Below, piece after piece: positions 35,342-44,177 of a stretch of 64,000 bases of DNA. The translations under genes and the position numbers were made by a program. The notes beneath the pieces are model-generated. The model was not told the DNA's origin. It made no database searches and worked only from the letters and a program-made list of their open reading frames with translations. The DNA lies in assembly GCA_020636445.1 (NCBI GenBank), contig JACJXV010000003.1, forward strand, positions 83,131 through 147,130, given 5' to 3'. The DNA comes from Lewinellaceae bacterium (GTDB taxonomy: Bacteria; Bacteroidota; Bacteroidia; Chitinophagales; Saprospiraceae). Numbering within the stretch: position 1 is the stretch's first letter; every line of letters begins with the position of its first letter.

Positions 35342-35767
35342 TTACCTCTTCTTATTGAGTGGCAACTTATACTGATGACAATAAATTGTTATTTCATCGG
35401 CAAGGTGCTCAACCTTAGCAACTTGCCTGCGTAGCTTGTTGTTGAGCTTTAAGATAAGTATCATTCCGCCCAGCCTTTTCTTTAACTGGACTTCCTGAAT
35501 GTCAGTATGCAAAATTACCTCTTGTGCACTTAAGCGGGTAAATAAAAGCAGCACGGCAATATTCAGGATGCCTAGTACCAAGCCTGACCAAAGGTAGAAA
35601 ACATCCTGGGTTTGTGAGTAGCGGTAGAGGTGGATCAGGCTAAAGGCGATCCAAAAAACGGCAATGATCTGCAAAAGAATCTTTTGAGACCGAAAACCAT
35701 CCTTGACGATTATCCGGTCTTCAGCCAGGATTATGGATCCGGATCTTAAGGCCAGGGTCTTTTCCAT
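35342..35767 (-). CDS. Hypothetical two-helix membrane protein
   Basis: A 141-aa protein with two hydrophobic helices close together (residues ~29-50, LLQIIAVFWIAFSLIHLY; ~58-80, LWSGLVLGILNIAVLLLF). A basic C-terminal cytosolic domain follows (VILHTDIQEVQLKKRLGG, LILKLNNKLRRQVAKVEH). The layout (short N-terminus, hairpin, beta-rich tail) is like bacterial PH-domain membrane proteins, but I cannot assign a family. It converges on the AHSA1-like gene with 4 nt between them. Confidence 0.6.
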   Translation of the reverse strand: MEKTLALRSGSIILAEDRIIVKDGFRSQKILLQIIAVFWIAFSLIHLYRYSQTQDVFYLWSGLVLGILNIAVLLLFTRLSAQEVILHTDIQEVQLKKRLGGMILILKLNNKLRRQVAKVEHLADEITIYCHQYKLPLNKKR

Positions 35768-35856
35768 AGAAGTGCTCTTTTAATTACCTGGGAAATAACA
35801 ATAACAGTTTCGTAGCAATACGTTCTTCCAGTTCAACGCCGACTAGCCATAAACGT

Positions 35857-38139
35857 TCATCGAGGCCGGGTGCTTACTTTGGTCCACAAGGTTTTGTTTG
35901 GCTTGGGGCCCATCACTACTTCCAGTTTACCCCCCTGCATGATTTCGCTGTGCGTAAGAAAAGATCGCTTCAGGGGTTTTCCATTGAGCCGGGCTGATTG
36001 GATGTAGGGATTATTCGCTGGATTCCCGGTAGCTTCAATCCTGAATATCCGACCATTGCCAACGTTAAGCAAGCTGCTTTCGAACAGCGGACTCCCCAGC
36101 ACATAGATTCCTGCAGCAGGATTAACCGGATAAAAACCCAGGGCGCTAAAAACGTACCAGGCCGACATTTGCCCACAGTCTTCATTGCCGCAGAGCCCAT
36201 GAGGGTGTTCATTGTACTGGCTCAGCATGATATCCCGGACGCGTTCCTGTGTTTTCCAGGGCATTCCCGCATAGTTATACAGGTAGGCAATGTGATGGCT
36301 CGGCTCATTGCCATGAGCATATTGCCCGATTAGCCCCGAAATATCGGACGAAGCATTTTCTCCCGTTACTTTCGAACTCACCGTAAAGAGGCTATCCAGC
36401 TTTTTGATAAATGCAGCGTCATCCCCGTGTAGACTAATAAGTCCGGGGACATCATGAGGCACAAACCAGGAATGTTGCCAGGCATTTCCTTCCGTATATT
36501 CAGCGACATTCCCGTTGTGGTCGGAGTAATAAGGGTCAAAGGGTACTTTCCAGGTTCCGTCACTCATTTTAGCGCGCATGAATCCGGTACTGGCATCAAA
36601 TAACTGCTGGAAGGCCTGGGCGCGGCCGGCAAAATATTGCGCATCTTCGGTCTTCCCTAATGCCTGGGCAAACTGACCAATACACCAGTCATCAAAAGCG
36701 TACTCGAGGGTTTTCGTCACTGATTCCCCATCCTTATCGTGCGGGATATAGCCGAATTCGCGGAGGAAATTAGTTCCCCGAATATCCTGCATGGCGCTAG
36801 CTTTACAGGCGGTGTAGGCTTTTTCAACATCATAATCGCGAAATCCCTTGAGGTAGGCATCAACAATTACAGGGACTGCATGATATCCCGTCATCGTATT
36901 GGTTTCGTTGCCTAGCAGGGACCAAACGGGCAATAACCCTGTTTGATCATAATGATCTAACAGTGACCGAATCATTTCATTGATGCGGTTCGGTTCGGTG
37001 ATTGTAAAAAGGGGGTGAGCTGCCCGGAACGTATCCCAAAGCGAAAAAATATCATAGCGCTGGTAGCCGGAAGCTGAGGCAATATTCCCATCAGCTCCTT
37101 TGAATTGTTGCTGAATATCGGTAAAAATGACCGGCGCCAGCTTGGTTCGATAGAAAGAGGTGTAGAAAATATTGGCCAGGGAGTCAACGGGGGTTTTTAT
37201 CTGGATCTGCTGGAGGGTTTGTTCCCACTTACTGCGGGCGGCGGCTTCCAGGTCATCGAATGATTGGTCATCCACATCGGCCAGTGCCGCCAGGGCTCCT
37301 TCCTCGCTGGCGGAGGAAAGGGCTACTTTAACGACCAATTGTCCTCCCGGTAGTGAAGGGGCAAAGAAAAATTGCCCTTTAGTGCCCCGCAGGGGGGTAG
37401 AGTTTTCGTTGGTAGGTGTAACCCATGGGCTTTGCCAGGTACTTCGTCCGATGATCGGTGCTGAGAAAGACATCGCAAAATAGATCCGCTGGTCCTTGGC
37501 CCAACCGGTGGAGAGGCGATAACCGGTTATCAATTGCGGGTTGACGATGGAATACCCGGTTTGCGTCGGCCGGTCCCAATTGATGGCGAAGCCCAGATCC
37601 AGCACCACGGAAGGCGTTTCTCCGGCCGGATAGGAATAGCGGTGAATACCCGCAAACGTACTTGCCGTTAACTCTATCTGAATCGCATTATCCAGCCGAA
37701 CAAAATAATAGCCTGGAGCGGCACTTTCCTGCTCATGTGAAAAGGTGCTGGCAACGGCGCTATTTCGCGGATCATTGCCTGCTTTCGTCCAGTCAACGGT
37801 CGTTATTGCCGGCATCAGTAGCACATCGTATAAATCTCCAATACCGGTTCCGCTCAAATGGGTATGGCTGAAACCAACAATCAGGCTATCGGCCCAGTTA
37901 TAGCCGGCGCACCAATCCCAGCCCTGGGTGCCATTGTCGGGACTAAGCTGAACCATCCCAAAGGGGACGGTAGCTCCCGGGTAAACATGACCATGGTTAG
38001 CCGTACCCATAAATGGATTAACGGACTCAAATGGAGTAGGGACCGTTTGAGCCAATCCACTGAAGGCCATCATGAGGCAAGCAATGACCCAAATTAGTTT
38101 TGCAGAAAAAATAAAGGCAGGAACGTGGGTGCGCGTCAT
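35857..38139 (-). CDS. GH92 family glycosidase (alpha-mannosidase type)
   Basis: About 760 aa from the ATG at 38139; the TTG at 38160 lies inside the promoter box and is rejected. A signal peptide (ending GLAQ) precedes the GH92 N-terminal beta-sandwich with VNPFMGTANHGHVYPGATVPFG (split) and FSHTHLSGTGIGDLYD. The (alpha/alpha)6 barrel has YDIFSLWDTFRAAHPLF, NEPSHHIAYLYNYAGMPWKTQ (split) and GLCGNEDCGQMSAWYVFSALGFYPVNPA (split), the family's calcium and catalytic segments. GH92 enzymes are calcium-dependent exo-alpha-mannosidases. No polysaccharide utilisation locus (SusC/SusD) is nearby. Confidence 0.94.
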   Translation of the reverse strand: MTRTHVPAFIFSAKLIWVIACLMMAFSGLAQTVPTPFESVNPFMGTANHGHVYPGATVPFGMVQLSPDNGTQGWDWCAGYNWADSLIVGFSHTHLSGTGIGDLYDVLLMPAITTVDWTKAGNDPRNSAVASTFSHEQESAAPGYYFVRLDNAIQIELTASTFAGIHRYSYPAGETPSVVLDLGFAINWDRPTQTGYSIVNPQLITGYRLSTGWAKDQRIYFAMSFSAPIIGRSTWQSPWVTPTNENSTPLRGTKGQFFFAPSLPGGQLVVKVALSSASEEGALAALADVDDQSFDDLEAAARSKWEQTLQQIQIKTPVDSLANIFYTSFYRTKLAPVIFTDIQQQFKGADGNIASASGYQRYDIFSLWDTFRAAHPLFTITEPNRINEMIRSLLDHYDQTGLLPVWSLLGNETNTMTGYHAVPVIVDAYLKGFRDYDVEKAYTACKASAMQDIRGTNFLREFGYIPHDKDGESVTKTLEYAFDDWCIGQFAQALGKTEDAQYFAGRAQAFQQLFDASTGFMRAKMSDGTWKVPFDPYYSDHNGNVAEYTEGNAWQHSWFVPHDVPGLISLHGDDAAFIKKLDSLFTVSSKVTGENASSDISGLIGQYAHGNEPSHHIAYLYNYAGMPWKTQERVRDIMLSQYNEHPHGLCGNEDCGQMSAWYVFSALGFYPVNPAAGIYVLGSPLFESSLLNVGNGRIFRIEATGNPANNPYIQSARLNGKPLKRSFLTHSEIMQGGKLEVVMGPKPNKTLWTKVSTRPR

Positions 38140-38157
38140 TTTTAGGGTTATTTTTCC

Positions 38158-38165
38158 CAAAACTA
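38158..38165 (-). promoter_or_regulatory. -7 box (TAGTTTTG) for the GH92 gene
   Basis: A TAnnTTTG match on the minus strand; transcription would start ~12 nt before the ATG at 38139, giving a very short leader. Confidence 0.5.
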
Positions 38166-38186
38166 AATAATTAAGCCGTGAATCGA

Positions 38187-40043
38187 ATGCAGCAACGCCT
38201 GATTGTAGGGTATGTTTTAATACTTTTCCTAGGGATGAACCCTGGGCTGACCGCCCAGGTAAGTGTTGATGTCCTGGTATTGGGAGGGGGAACCGGGGGA
38301 ACTGCTGCCGCCATTCAAGCTGCCCGCTCGGGAGCGAGTACCTTGCTGGTGGAACCTACTCCCTGGTTAGGTGGGATGCTAACGGCTGCTGGTGTAAGCG
38401 CCGTGGATGGAAATAACAAGCTTCCCTCAGGACTTTGGGGAGCGTTTCGTAAGGAACTTTGGGATTATTATGGTGGCCCTGATTCCGTGGCTACAGGTTG
38501 GGTAAGTAATACCCAATTTGAACCGGAAGTAGGTGCTGCTATTTGGGGTAAAATGGCGACTGCAGAAAGTCGGTTGCGGGTTTGGACGGGCAGTACCTGG
38601 GCAAAAATAAAGGTGTTACCAGCAGGCGGCTGGGAGGTCACCATTAGTCAGGGGAAAAGCAAGCAAAAGGTACAAGCCAGGATGCTCATTGATGGCACCG
38701 ATTTAGGGGATGTCCTGGCTGCGGTGGGGGCTCCTTATGATCTGGGGATGGACAGCCGCACTAGCACCGGTGAGTCTATGGCACCTGAATCCCCAAATAA
38801 GATCATTCAGGATTTTACGTATGTTGCTATCCTGCAAGATTTTGGAGCAGGAACAGATCAAACGATTCCGATGCCGGCAGGGTATAACCCGGAGGATTTT
38901 CGGTGTTCCTGCCGCGACAAGTGCCCAGAGCAGCCACAGGCTGTTACGGCCAGACAGATGCTCGACTATGGTAAATTGCCGGGCGGAAAATATATGCTTA
39001 ACTGGCCCAAACAAGGCAATGACTTTTATGCCAATGTTGTAGAAGCGACACCAAAGGAACGCCAGGCGGCTTACGCGATGGCTAAGCTGCAAACGTTGCG
39101 TTTTTTATATTTTATCCAAACAGAGCTGGGTTTTCGGAACCTGGGCCTTGCCCAAGGAGTCTATCCGACTCCGGATGAATTGCCTTTTATTCCCTACCAT
39201 CGGGAAGGCCGGCGGCTTCAGGGCCTGGTGCGGATGACCGTAAACAACATCCTTACCCCTTTTCAGGCGGAAAATCCGGTAGGTCGAACGGGCATAGCTG
39301 TCGGTGATTATCCAATCGATCATCACCACACGAAAAATCCCGCGGCGCCGAAAATTGACTTCCCTGCGGTTCCAAGTTTTAGTGTCCCTTTAGGCGTATT
39401 AATCCCCGCATCGATGGATAACCTGCTGGTGGCGGATAAAGCTGTTTCGGTGACAAACATTGTCAATGGTTCCACACGGCTACAACCAGTTGTGATACAG
39501 TTGGGGCAAGCTGCAGGAGCATTGGCCGCGCTGGCCATCGCCAAAAACATCCAACCCCGGGCTGTGCCCGTACGCGAGGTGCAGGAGGTGCTGCTGGCTG
39601 CGGGGGTGCAAATCATGCCTTTTGTAGATGTGCCGCCTGCCGATCCCCATTTTGCCGCCTTGCAACGCATTGGAGCCACGGGTATTCTGCAGGGAGTAGG
39701 GGTGCCCTTTGAATGGGCAAACCGCACCTGGTTTTATCCCGACTCCATCGCTAGTTGTTCCGAGTTAATAGCGGGCCTGGCAGCGTTGGGGATAGCCGCT
39801 GATTCACCCGGGGAATCAGCTACAATTAACCTCCGGCACTTGCTCAGGATGAATATCTTTTCCGAAGAACAAGACCTTCGAACCCTTATTTTCCAGCAAT
39901 GGAATGGCGCCTGGGGGTTGTCAAATCTGAGCGCGGACCGTCCGCTGACGCGGCGGGAAATTGCGGTTATCCTGGATAATTTACTAGACCCTTTCCACCG
40001 GTTTCCGGTGAATCACCAGGGGAAAGTGATTTCCAGTCAGTAA
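38187..40043 (+). CDS. Secreted FAD-dependent oxidoreductase
   Basis: About 618 aa; the ATG at 38187 is preferred over a GTG at 38178. A signal peptide (ending GLTAQ) leads into the FAD-binding Rossmann motif VLVLGGGTGGTAAAIQAARSGA (split, ~28-50) and TLLVEPTPWLGGM, matching the FAD_oxidored family. A cysteine pair in FRCSCRDKCP (~240) and the closing FAD segment ALAIAKNIQP are visible. The C-terminal ~130 residues (VDVPPADPHFAALQRIGATGILQG) resemble an SLH-like or small helical domain. Substrate unknown. It is divergent from GH92 across 48 nt, so the two may be coregulated. Confidence 0.9.
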   Translation: MQQRLIVGYVLILFLGMNPGLTAQVSVDVLVLGGGTGGTAAAIQAARSGASTLLVEPTPWLGGMLTAAGVSAVDGNNKLPSGLWGAFRKELWDYYGGPDSVATGWVSNTQFEPEVGAAIWGKMATAESRLRVWTGSTWAKIKVLPAGGWEVTISQGKSKQKVQARMLIDGTDLGDVLAAVGAPYDLGMDSRTSTGESMAPESPNKIIQDFTYVAILQDFGAGTDQTIPMPAGYNPEDFRCSCRDKCPEQPQAVTARQMLDYGKLPGGKYMLNWPKQGNDFYANVVEATPKERQAAYAMAKLQTLRFLYFIQTELGFRNLGLAQGVYPTPDELPFIPYHREGRRLQGLVRMTVNNILTPFQAENPVGRTGIAVGDYPIDHHHTKNPAAPKIDFPAVPSFSVPLGVLIPASMDNLLVADKAVSVTNIVNGSTRLQPVVIQLGQAAGALAALAIAKNIQPRAVPVREVQEVLLAAGVQIMPFVDVPPADPHFAALQRIGATGILQGVGVPFEWANRTWFYPDSIASCSELIAGLAALGIAADSPGESATINLRHLLRMNIFSEEQDLRTLIFQQWNGAWGLSNLSADRPLTRREIAVILDNLLDPFHRFPVNHQGKVISSQ

Positions 40044-40047
40044 GGGA

Positions 40048-42117
40048 TTATTTCTTGTTACCCAACATGCGGTCAAAAAAGTCTTTACTCGCCTGGTAAG
40101 CAGCAAGCCAGTTGCGTTGCAGCAGAAACCCATGGACTTCATCCGGAAAGATCAGTTGTTCGGTGTGAACTCCCTGGCGGCGCAGGGATTCCAATAAATC
40201 TACAGATTCGCTGAAGGGAACGTTGCGGTCATCGTCGCCATGGATGATGAGTACCGGCGATTTCCAGCCGTCGATAAAGTTCATTGGAGAAGACTGGAAA
40301 GCCAGGCGGGCAAATTCTGGCTTTGACTCCGGTACATAGTTGGGTACAAAGTTTTTGATGACCACATTCCAGTCGTGTACGCCATGGAGATCTACGCCAG
40401 CCGCAAAAAGATCGGAGGCACGTGCCAGCCCAAGCGCAGTTAGATACCCTCCGTAGGAACCACCCCACAGGCCAATTCGTGCGGGATCAACATCCACCCG
40501 CTGGCGCAGGAATAAACCAGCACCTAATACATCCTGGAACTCACTGGCACCAGTAGCGCCGTAATTCAGGGCTTCCCGAAAATCCAGACCATAGCCAATG
40601 CCGCTGCGGTAGTTGACCGACAGAACAGTATAGCCCTGGCTGGCTAAGTATTGATTAAATGCATAAGCATTACTGTAATATCCCCGATGGTGAAAACCCA
40701 ACAGCATCTGCCGGCGAGACCCACCGTGAAAAAACAAAACTGCCGGGCGTTTTTCTCCGGCTTTCATTCCCGGGGGTAAAAATAATTGCCCGTGAATCAG
40801 CAAGCCATCTGCTGCCGGGAAGACCACTGCCTGGGGCTCGGTTAGCTGGGTCGTTGGAAACTGGGAGAGGTTGACTCCCATTGGCTGGCGGTTATTTACA
40901 GTTCCCAGTAAGCTTACATGGGCGGGAATTCTTCCTCCTGAAGCCATGATCGCTATTTTGCCTCCCGGGGTTTGTACAGCCCCCCATTCGATACCCGTTC
41001 CGGGGGTCAGCAGCTTAGGTGCGCCATTGGCAACCTCAACCCGCCAGATATGCTGGCGGTCAATATCATCCTGGTTGGAAGAGTATAATATAGCTTTGCT
41101 ATCCGGACTCATGCTGACGTACTGGACTTCAAAAGCTCCGGGGGTCAAGCATTTGGTTGTTCCCTGGGCTAGCGATAAGGAATAAAGATGCGTCCAGCCA
41201 TCGCCCTCCCAAGGGAAAACCAGCTGTCCGTCATGGCTCCAGAGTAACTGGTTTTCGGCGGATACCTCCCGAAAGGCACTGCCACGGCCCTCGGGGGCTC
41301 GCCATACTTCGCTGCCTTCGCCGCTGGCCAGATCAGCCACCCAGATTGACCAGGGGAGTGCTGTTCGCCGGGGAACGAAAGGAAGAATGCCTCTTTCATT
41401 CGGCACCCGTAAAAAAGCTATTTTCTTACTGTCTGGCGACCAGGCGGGCTCACTATCCTTATCCAGACTGGGTTGCAGATAACGGAAAGCATTATTGGCT
41501 GGGGTGAAAACGCCGATAAAAGCATGGTCGCCCCGGTTGCTCACTAAAGCCAGGTGCTGGCCATCGGGCGACCAGCGTAAACTACCTGCATTCCCCCGGA
41601 TAGTCAGATATTGCCGGGGTAGTGTCCCGGAACTGCTCAAATCAAGCACCCATACCTGGCCACGCCGGGTAAAGGCCAGCTTCTGATTATCCGGAGATGG
41701 CGTTGGGTTACTGCCCTCACCAAGTCGCACCGGTTGAATATCAGTGCTCAGGGTTATCCGCCAGATTTCCTGACGGGCTCCGGCTGGATCACTCGTTGGA
41801 TTGGGGATTTCTCCCCGTCCATTTGGCCCGCCGCCTCTGACGAAAAAGAGTGTATTCCCATCCTCGCTGAATACCAGATTAGTGATGTCCTGACCATCAT
41901 CCTCCGTGAATTGGGTCACGGGGCGGGCCGTAAATTCAGGCCCTATGGCGACGTATACATTACGGACTCCCGCTGTGTTATAAACCCAGGCCAATTTTTC
42001 TCCCTGGGTAGCGGCTGTAAGGCTGGTGGGGAAAGGAGCATTCAGCATTTGCTCCAGTAAATTGGATTGCGCCGACAGGGTAGTGGCGACCAGCAAAAAC
42101 AGGAAGATGCGTGTCAT
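40048..42117 (-). CDS. S9-family prolyl oligopeptidase-like peptidase
   Basis: A 689-aa protein with a short signal peptide (ends TLSAQ). The first ~400 residues form a WD40/TolB-like propeller with repeated SPDxxxLAF blades (TPSPDNQKLAFTRRG; WSPDGQHLALVSNRG; WSPDSKKIAFLRV; MSPDSKAILYSSN). The alpha/beta hydrolase domain has the nucleophile in LWGGSYGGYLTALG (Ser), the Asp in IHGDDDRNVPF and the His in DEVHGF. It degrades short peptides outside the inner membrane. Its stop is 4 nt from the stop of the converging FAD oxidoreductase gene. Confidence 0.95.
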   Translation of the reverse strand: MTRIFLFLLVATTLSAQSNLLEQMLNAPFPTSLTAATQGEKLAWVYNTAGVRNVYVAIGPEFTARPVTQFTEDDGQDITNLVFSEDGNTLFFVRGGGPNGRGEIPNPTSDPAGARQEIWRITLSTDIQPVRLGEGSNPTPSPDNQKLAFTRRGQVWVLDLSSSGTLPRQYLTIRGNAGSLRWSPDGQHLALVSNRGDHAFIGVFTPANNAFRYLQPSLDKDSEPAWSPDSKKIAFLRVPNERGILPFVPRRTALPWSIWVADLASGEGSEVWRAPEGRGSAFREVSAENQLLWSHDGQLVFPWEGDGWTHLYSLSLAQGTTKCLTPGAFEVQYVSMSPDSKAILYSSNQDDIDRQHIWRVEVANGAPKLLTPGTGIEWGAVQTPGGKIAIMASGGRIPAHVSLLGTVNNRQPMGVNLSQFPTTQLTEPQAVVFPAADGLLIHGQLFLPPGMKAGEKRPAVLFFHGGSRRQMLLGFHHRGYYSNAYAFNQYLASQGYTVLSVNYRSGIGYGLDFREALNYGATGASEFQDVLGAGLFLRQRVDVDPARIGLWGGSYGGYLTALGLARASDLFAAGVDLHGVHDWNVVIKNFVPNYVPESKPEFARLAFQSSPMNFIDGWKSPVLIIHGDDDRNVPFSESVDLLESLRRQGVHTEQLIFPDEVHGFLLQRNWLAAYQASKDFFDRMLGNKK

Positions 42118-42274
42118 AAAATAGCTGATGAGTTAGGAAATCAGAACAAACACTAAAATACTAAAAATGCCTGGCTTGCTGATATTCCTACCGGAAGCCT
42201 TGTGAACTCATCGAAGGACAACAATAGTTGATTGGCTCAAGGGGAAGCCAAGGGAAGATGAGAAACGAATTCAA

Positions 42275-42781
42275 TTACCAGTTGGAGAAGGCCGCATTGA
42301 AGATATCTTCCATCAGCTGATTGGAGATTGAGCGGATGGCATCTTCTTCTACCGCCGAAAAGTCGACACTACTACTAAAATCATAGAAGAAGGAAAAGTT
42401 GCGTTTCCAGACTTGCTCATTCTTGCGGTTGTTGTAATATTCCACCGCCAGGGTGATCGTCAAGCGGTTAATGGCGGTACTTTCACCTGTTCGGGGGGCT
42501 TCGGCGGAAATGCGGTAATCAACCAGGGTTCCTTTGAATTCAATATCGGGGTCATTTTCCGACAGAATTAGCCGCGATTCCGTACGCACTTTATCTTTCA
42601 GTGCTTCCGTCAGTGTTATTGACAGGGAAGGCTGTGCATTTTCTGCATTATTTTTAAAATTGGGCACGAAGAAGGTACGCAATTCAGGGTCCAGGCTTAC
42701 TCCTGAAAGGGAGATAGAACAACGGGTAAGGGAAACACCCAGTACCACTAGGAACAAGAGGCGGAAGAGGGGTGTTTTCAC
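42275..42781 (-). CDS. lptE: LptE-family LPS-assembly lipoprotein
   Basis: This 168-aa protein has a lipoprotein signal (lipobox SLTRC, Cys ~21) and the Bacteroidota LptE/LptE-like pattern: CSISLSGVSLDPELRTFFVPNF, the SLSITLTEALKDKV helix, RLTITLAVEYYNNR strands and a final helix ISNQLMEDIFNAAFSNW. LptE plugs the LptD barrel and delivers lipopolysaccharide to the outer membrane. Its start overlaps the sigma-54 activator stop by 4 nt, so it is the last gene of the miaB - activator - lptE unit. Confidence 0.88.
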   Translation of the reverse strand: MKTPLFRLLFLVVLGVSLTRCSISLSGVSLDPELRTFFVPNFKNNAENAQPSLSITLTEALKDKVRTESRLILSENDPDIEFKGTLVDYRISAEAPRTGESTAINRLTITLAVEYYNNRKNEQVWKRNFSFFYDFSSSVDFSAVEEDAIRSISNQLMEDIFNAAFSNW

Positions 42782-44109
42782 AGATCGTATTGTTTTATCT
42801 TGCGGTAAAGGGTTCGCTCGGAGATCCCTAATTCATCGGCAGCATCTTTGCGGCGACCTTTGTGCTTGCGCAAAGCTCGTTGGATAAGCGTTTTTTCGTG
42901 ATCTTCCAGGCGTAGGTTTTCATCAAGAACTTCCACGCTGCCGTAAGCAGCATTTCCAGGCAACGGTTCCCGGGAGCTGTTCCCGGAAGGTTGTATAATG
43001 ACCGGCCTTGCTTCTTCCTGGTCAAGATCAACCTGTGGTTCCTCCTCGTCCAGATTATCCAGACGGTTGCGATAATCGTCAGTTTCAGTATACAAGTCGC
43101 GCCCTTTCAGGGCATTTCCGGAGCTGGAAGGAGCATGTAACGCCTGCAGGGAGCGGGCATCCGGGACGCGCAGGTTATTATTACGGATTAGTTCAAACAC
43201 CAGACTTTTCAGGTCGTTCAGGTCATTTTTCATATCGAATAAGACCTTATAGAGGATTTCTCTTTCCTGAAAGCTTTGTCCCGAATCTTGGCCATTAGAC
43301 GTAATCATGGGGAGGTTCCGTTCCAGCAAAGCAGGGACGTACTCTACCAGCTTTTCGGCGGTAACGGACCGGTTCTCTGCCATTACGGAAACCTTTTCCG
43401 CTACATTTTTCAGCTCCCGGATATTTCCTGGCCAGGCATGATTCAGCAGTAATTGAACCGCTCGTTCATCGAGTTGGAGGGGAGGGGTACGGTAGCGTTC
43501 TGCAAAATCCACAGCAAAGCGCCGGAACAGCAGGAATATATCCTCGGGCCTGTCCCGCAAGGCGGGTACCGCGATAGAAACTGTATTTAGGCGATAGTAT
43601 AGATCTTCCCGGAATTTATTTTTCCGGATGCGATCTTTGAGATCAACATTGGTGGCCGCGATAATGCGCACATCAGTCCGGAGGACATTGCTGGATCCTA
43701 CCCGGATAAACTCCCCGCTTTCCAGAATACGCAGCAGGTAGGATTGTGTGTCGAGGGGCATTTCCCCGATTTCATCCAAAAAGATGGTACCGCCGTCATA
43801 CGTTTCGAAATACCCCTTACGATCGGAGGTGGCACCTGTAAAGGCTCCTTTTTCATGTCCAAAAAGTTCGGAGTTGATGGTTCCTTCGGGAATAGCTCCG
43901 CAATTGATGGCAATGAATTTATTGTGTTTTCTGGCGCTGAGGGAGTGGATGATTTTGGAAAAAACTTCCTTACCAACGCCACTTTCACCCGTGATGAGTA
44001 CAGTGAGGTCGGTATTGGCTACCCTGATCGCTGTATCGAGGGCCCGGTCGAGGAGGGGCGACTGGCCTACGATGCCGAAACGTTGTTTGATAGCCTGTAA
44101 GTTATCCAT
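42778..44109 (-). CDS. Sigma-54-dependent AAA+ activator without receiver domain
   Basis: A 443-aa protein whose AAA+ domain starts near residue 14, so no N-terminal receiver, GAF or PAS domain is present. It has Walker A GESGVGKEVF, the full sigma-54 contact loop GAFTGA, Walker B IFLDEIGEMP and the sensor/arginine-finger region FREDLYYRLNTV. An acidic, low-complexity linker (~300-395) precedes a C-terminal Fis-type helix-turn-helix (AADELGISERTLYRKIKQY). It remodels RpoN-holoenzyme at its own enhancer sites. With no sensory domain, control must be by expression or a partner. miaB lies 68 nt upstream, and lptE overlaps the stop. Confidence 0.93.
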   Translation of the reverse strand: MDNLQAIKQRFGIVGQSPLLDRALDTAIRVANTDLTVLITGESGVGKEVFSKIIHSLSARKHNKFIAINCGAIPEGTINSELFGHEKGAFTGATSDRKGYFETYDGGTIFLDEIGEMPLDTQSYLLRILESGEFIRVGSSNVLRTDVRIIAATNVDLKDRIRKNKFREDLYYRLNTVSIAVPALRDRPEDIFLLFRRFAVDFAERYRTPPLQLDERAVQLLLNHAWPGNIRELKNVAEKVSVMAENRSVTAEKLVEYVPALLERNLPMITSNGQDSGQSFQEREILYKVLFDMKNDLNDLKSLVFELIRNNNLRVPDARSLQALHAPSSSGNALKGRDLYTETDDYRNRLDNLDEEEPQVDLDQEEARPVIIQPSGNSSREPLPGNAAYGSVEVLDENLRLEDHEKTLIQRALRKHKGRRKDAADELGISERTLYRKIKQYDL

Positions 44110-44177
44110 AGGGTCGAGGGTCGTGAATACAAAATGCAGAAAAAATCGAAAAAACCAGCCAAATACCGATTGCCTTG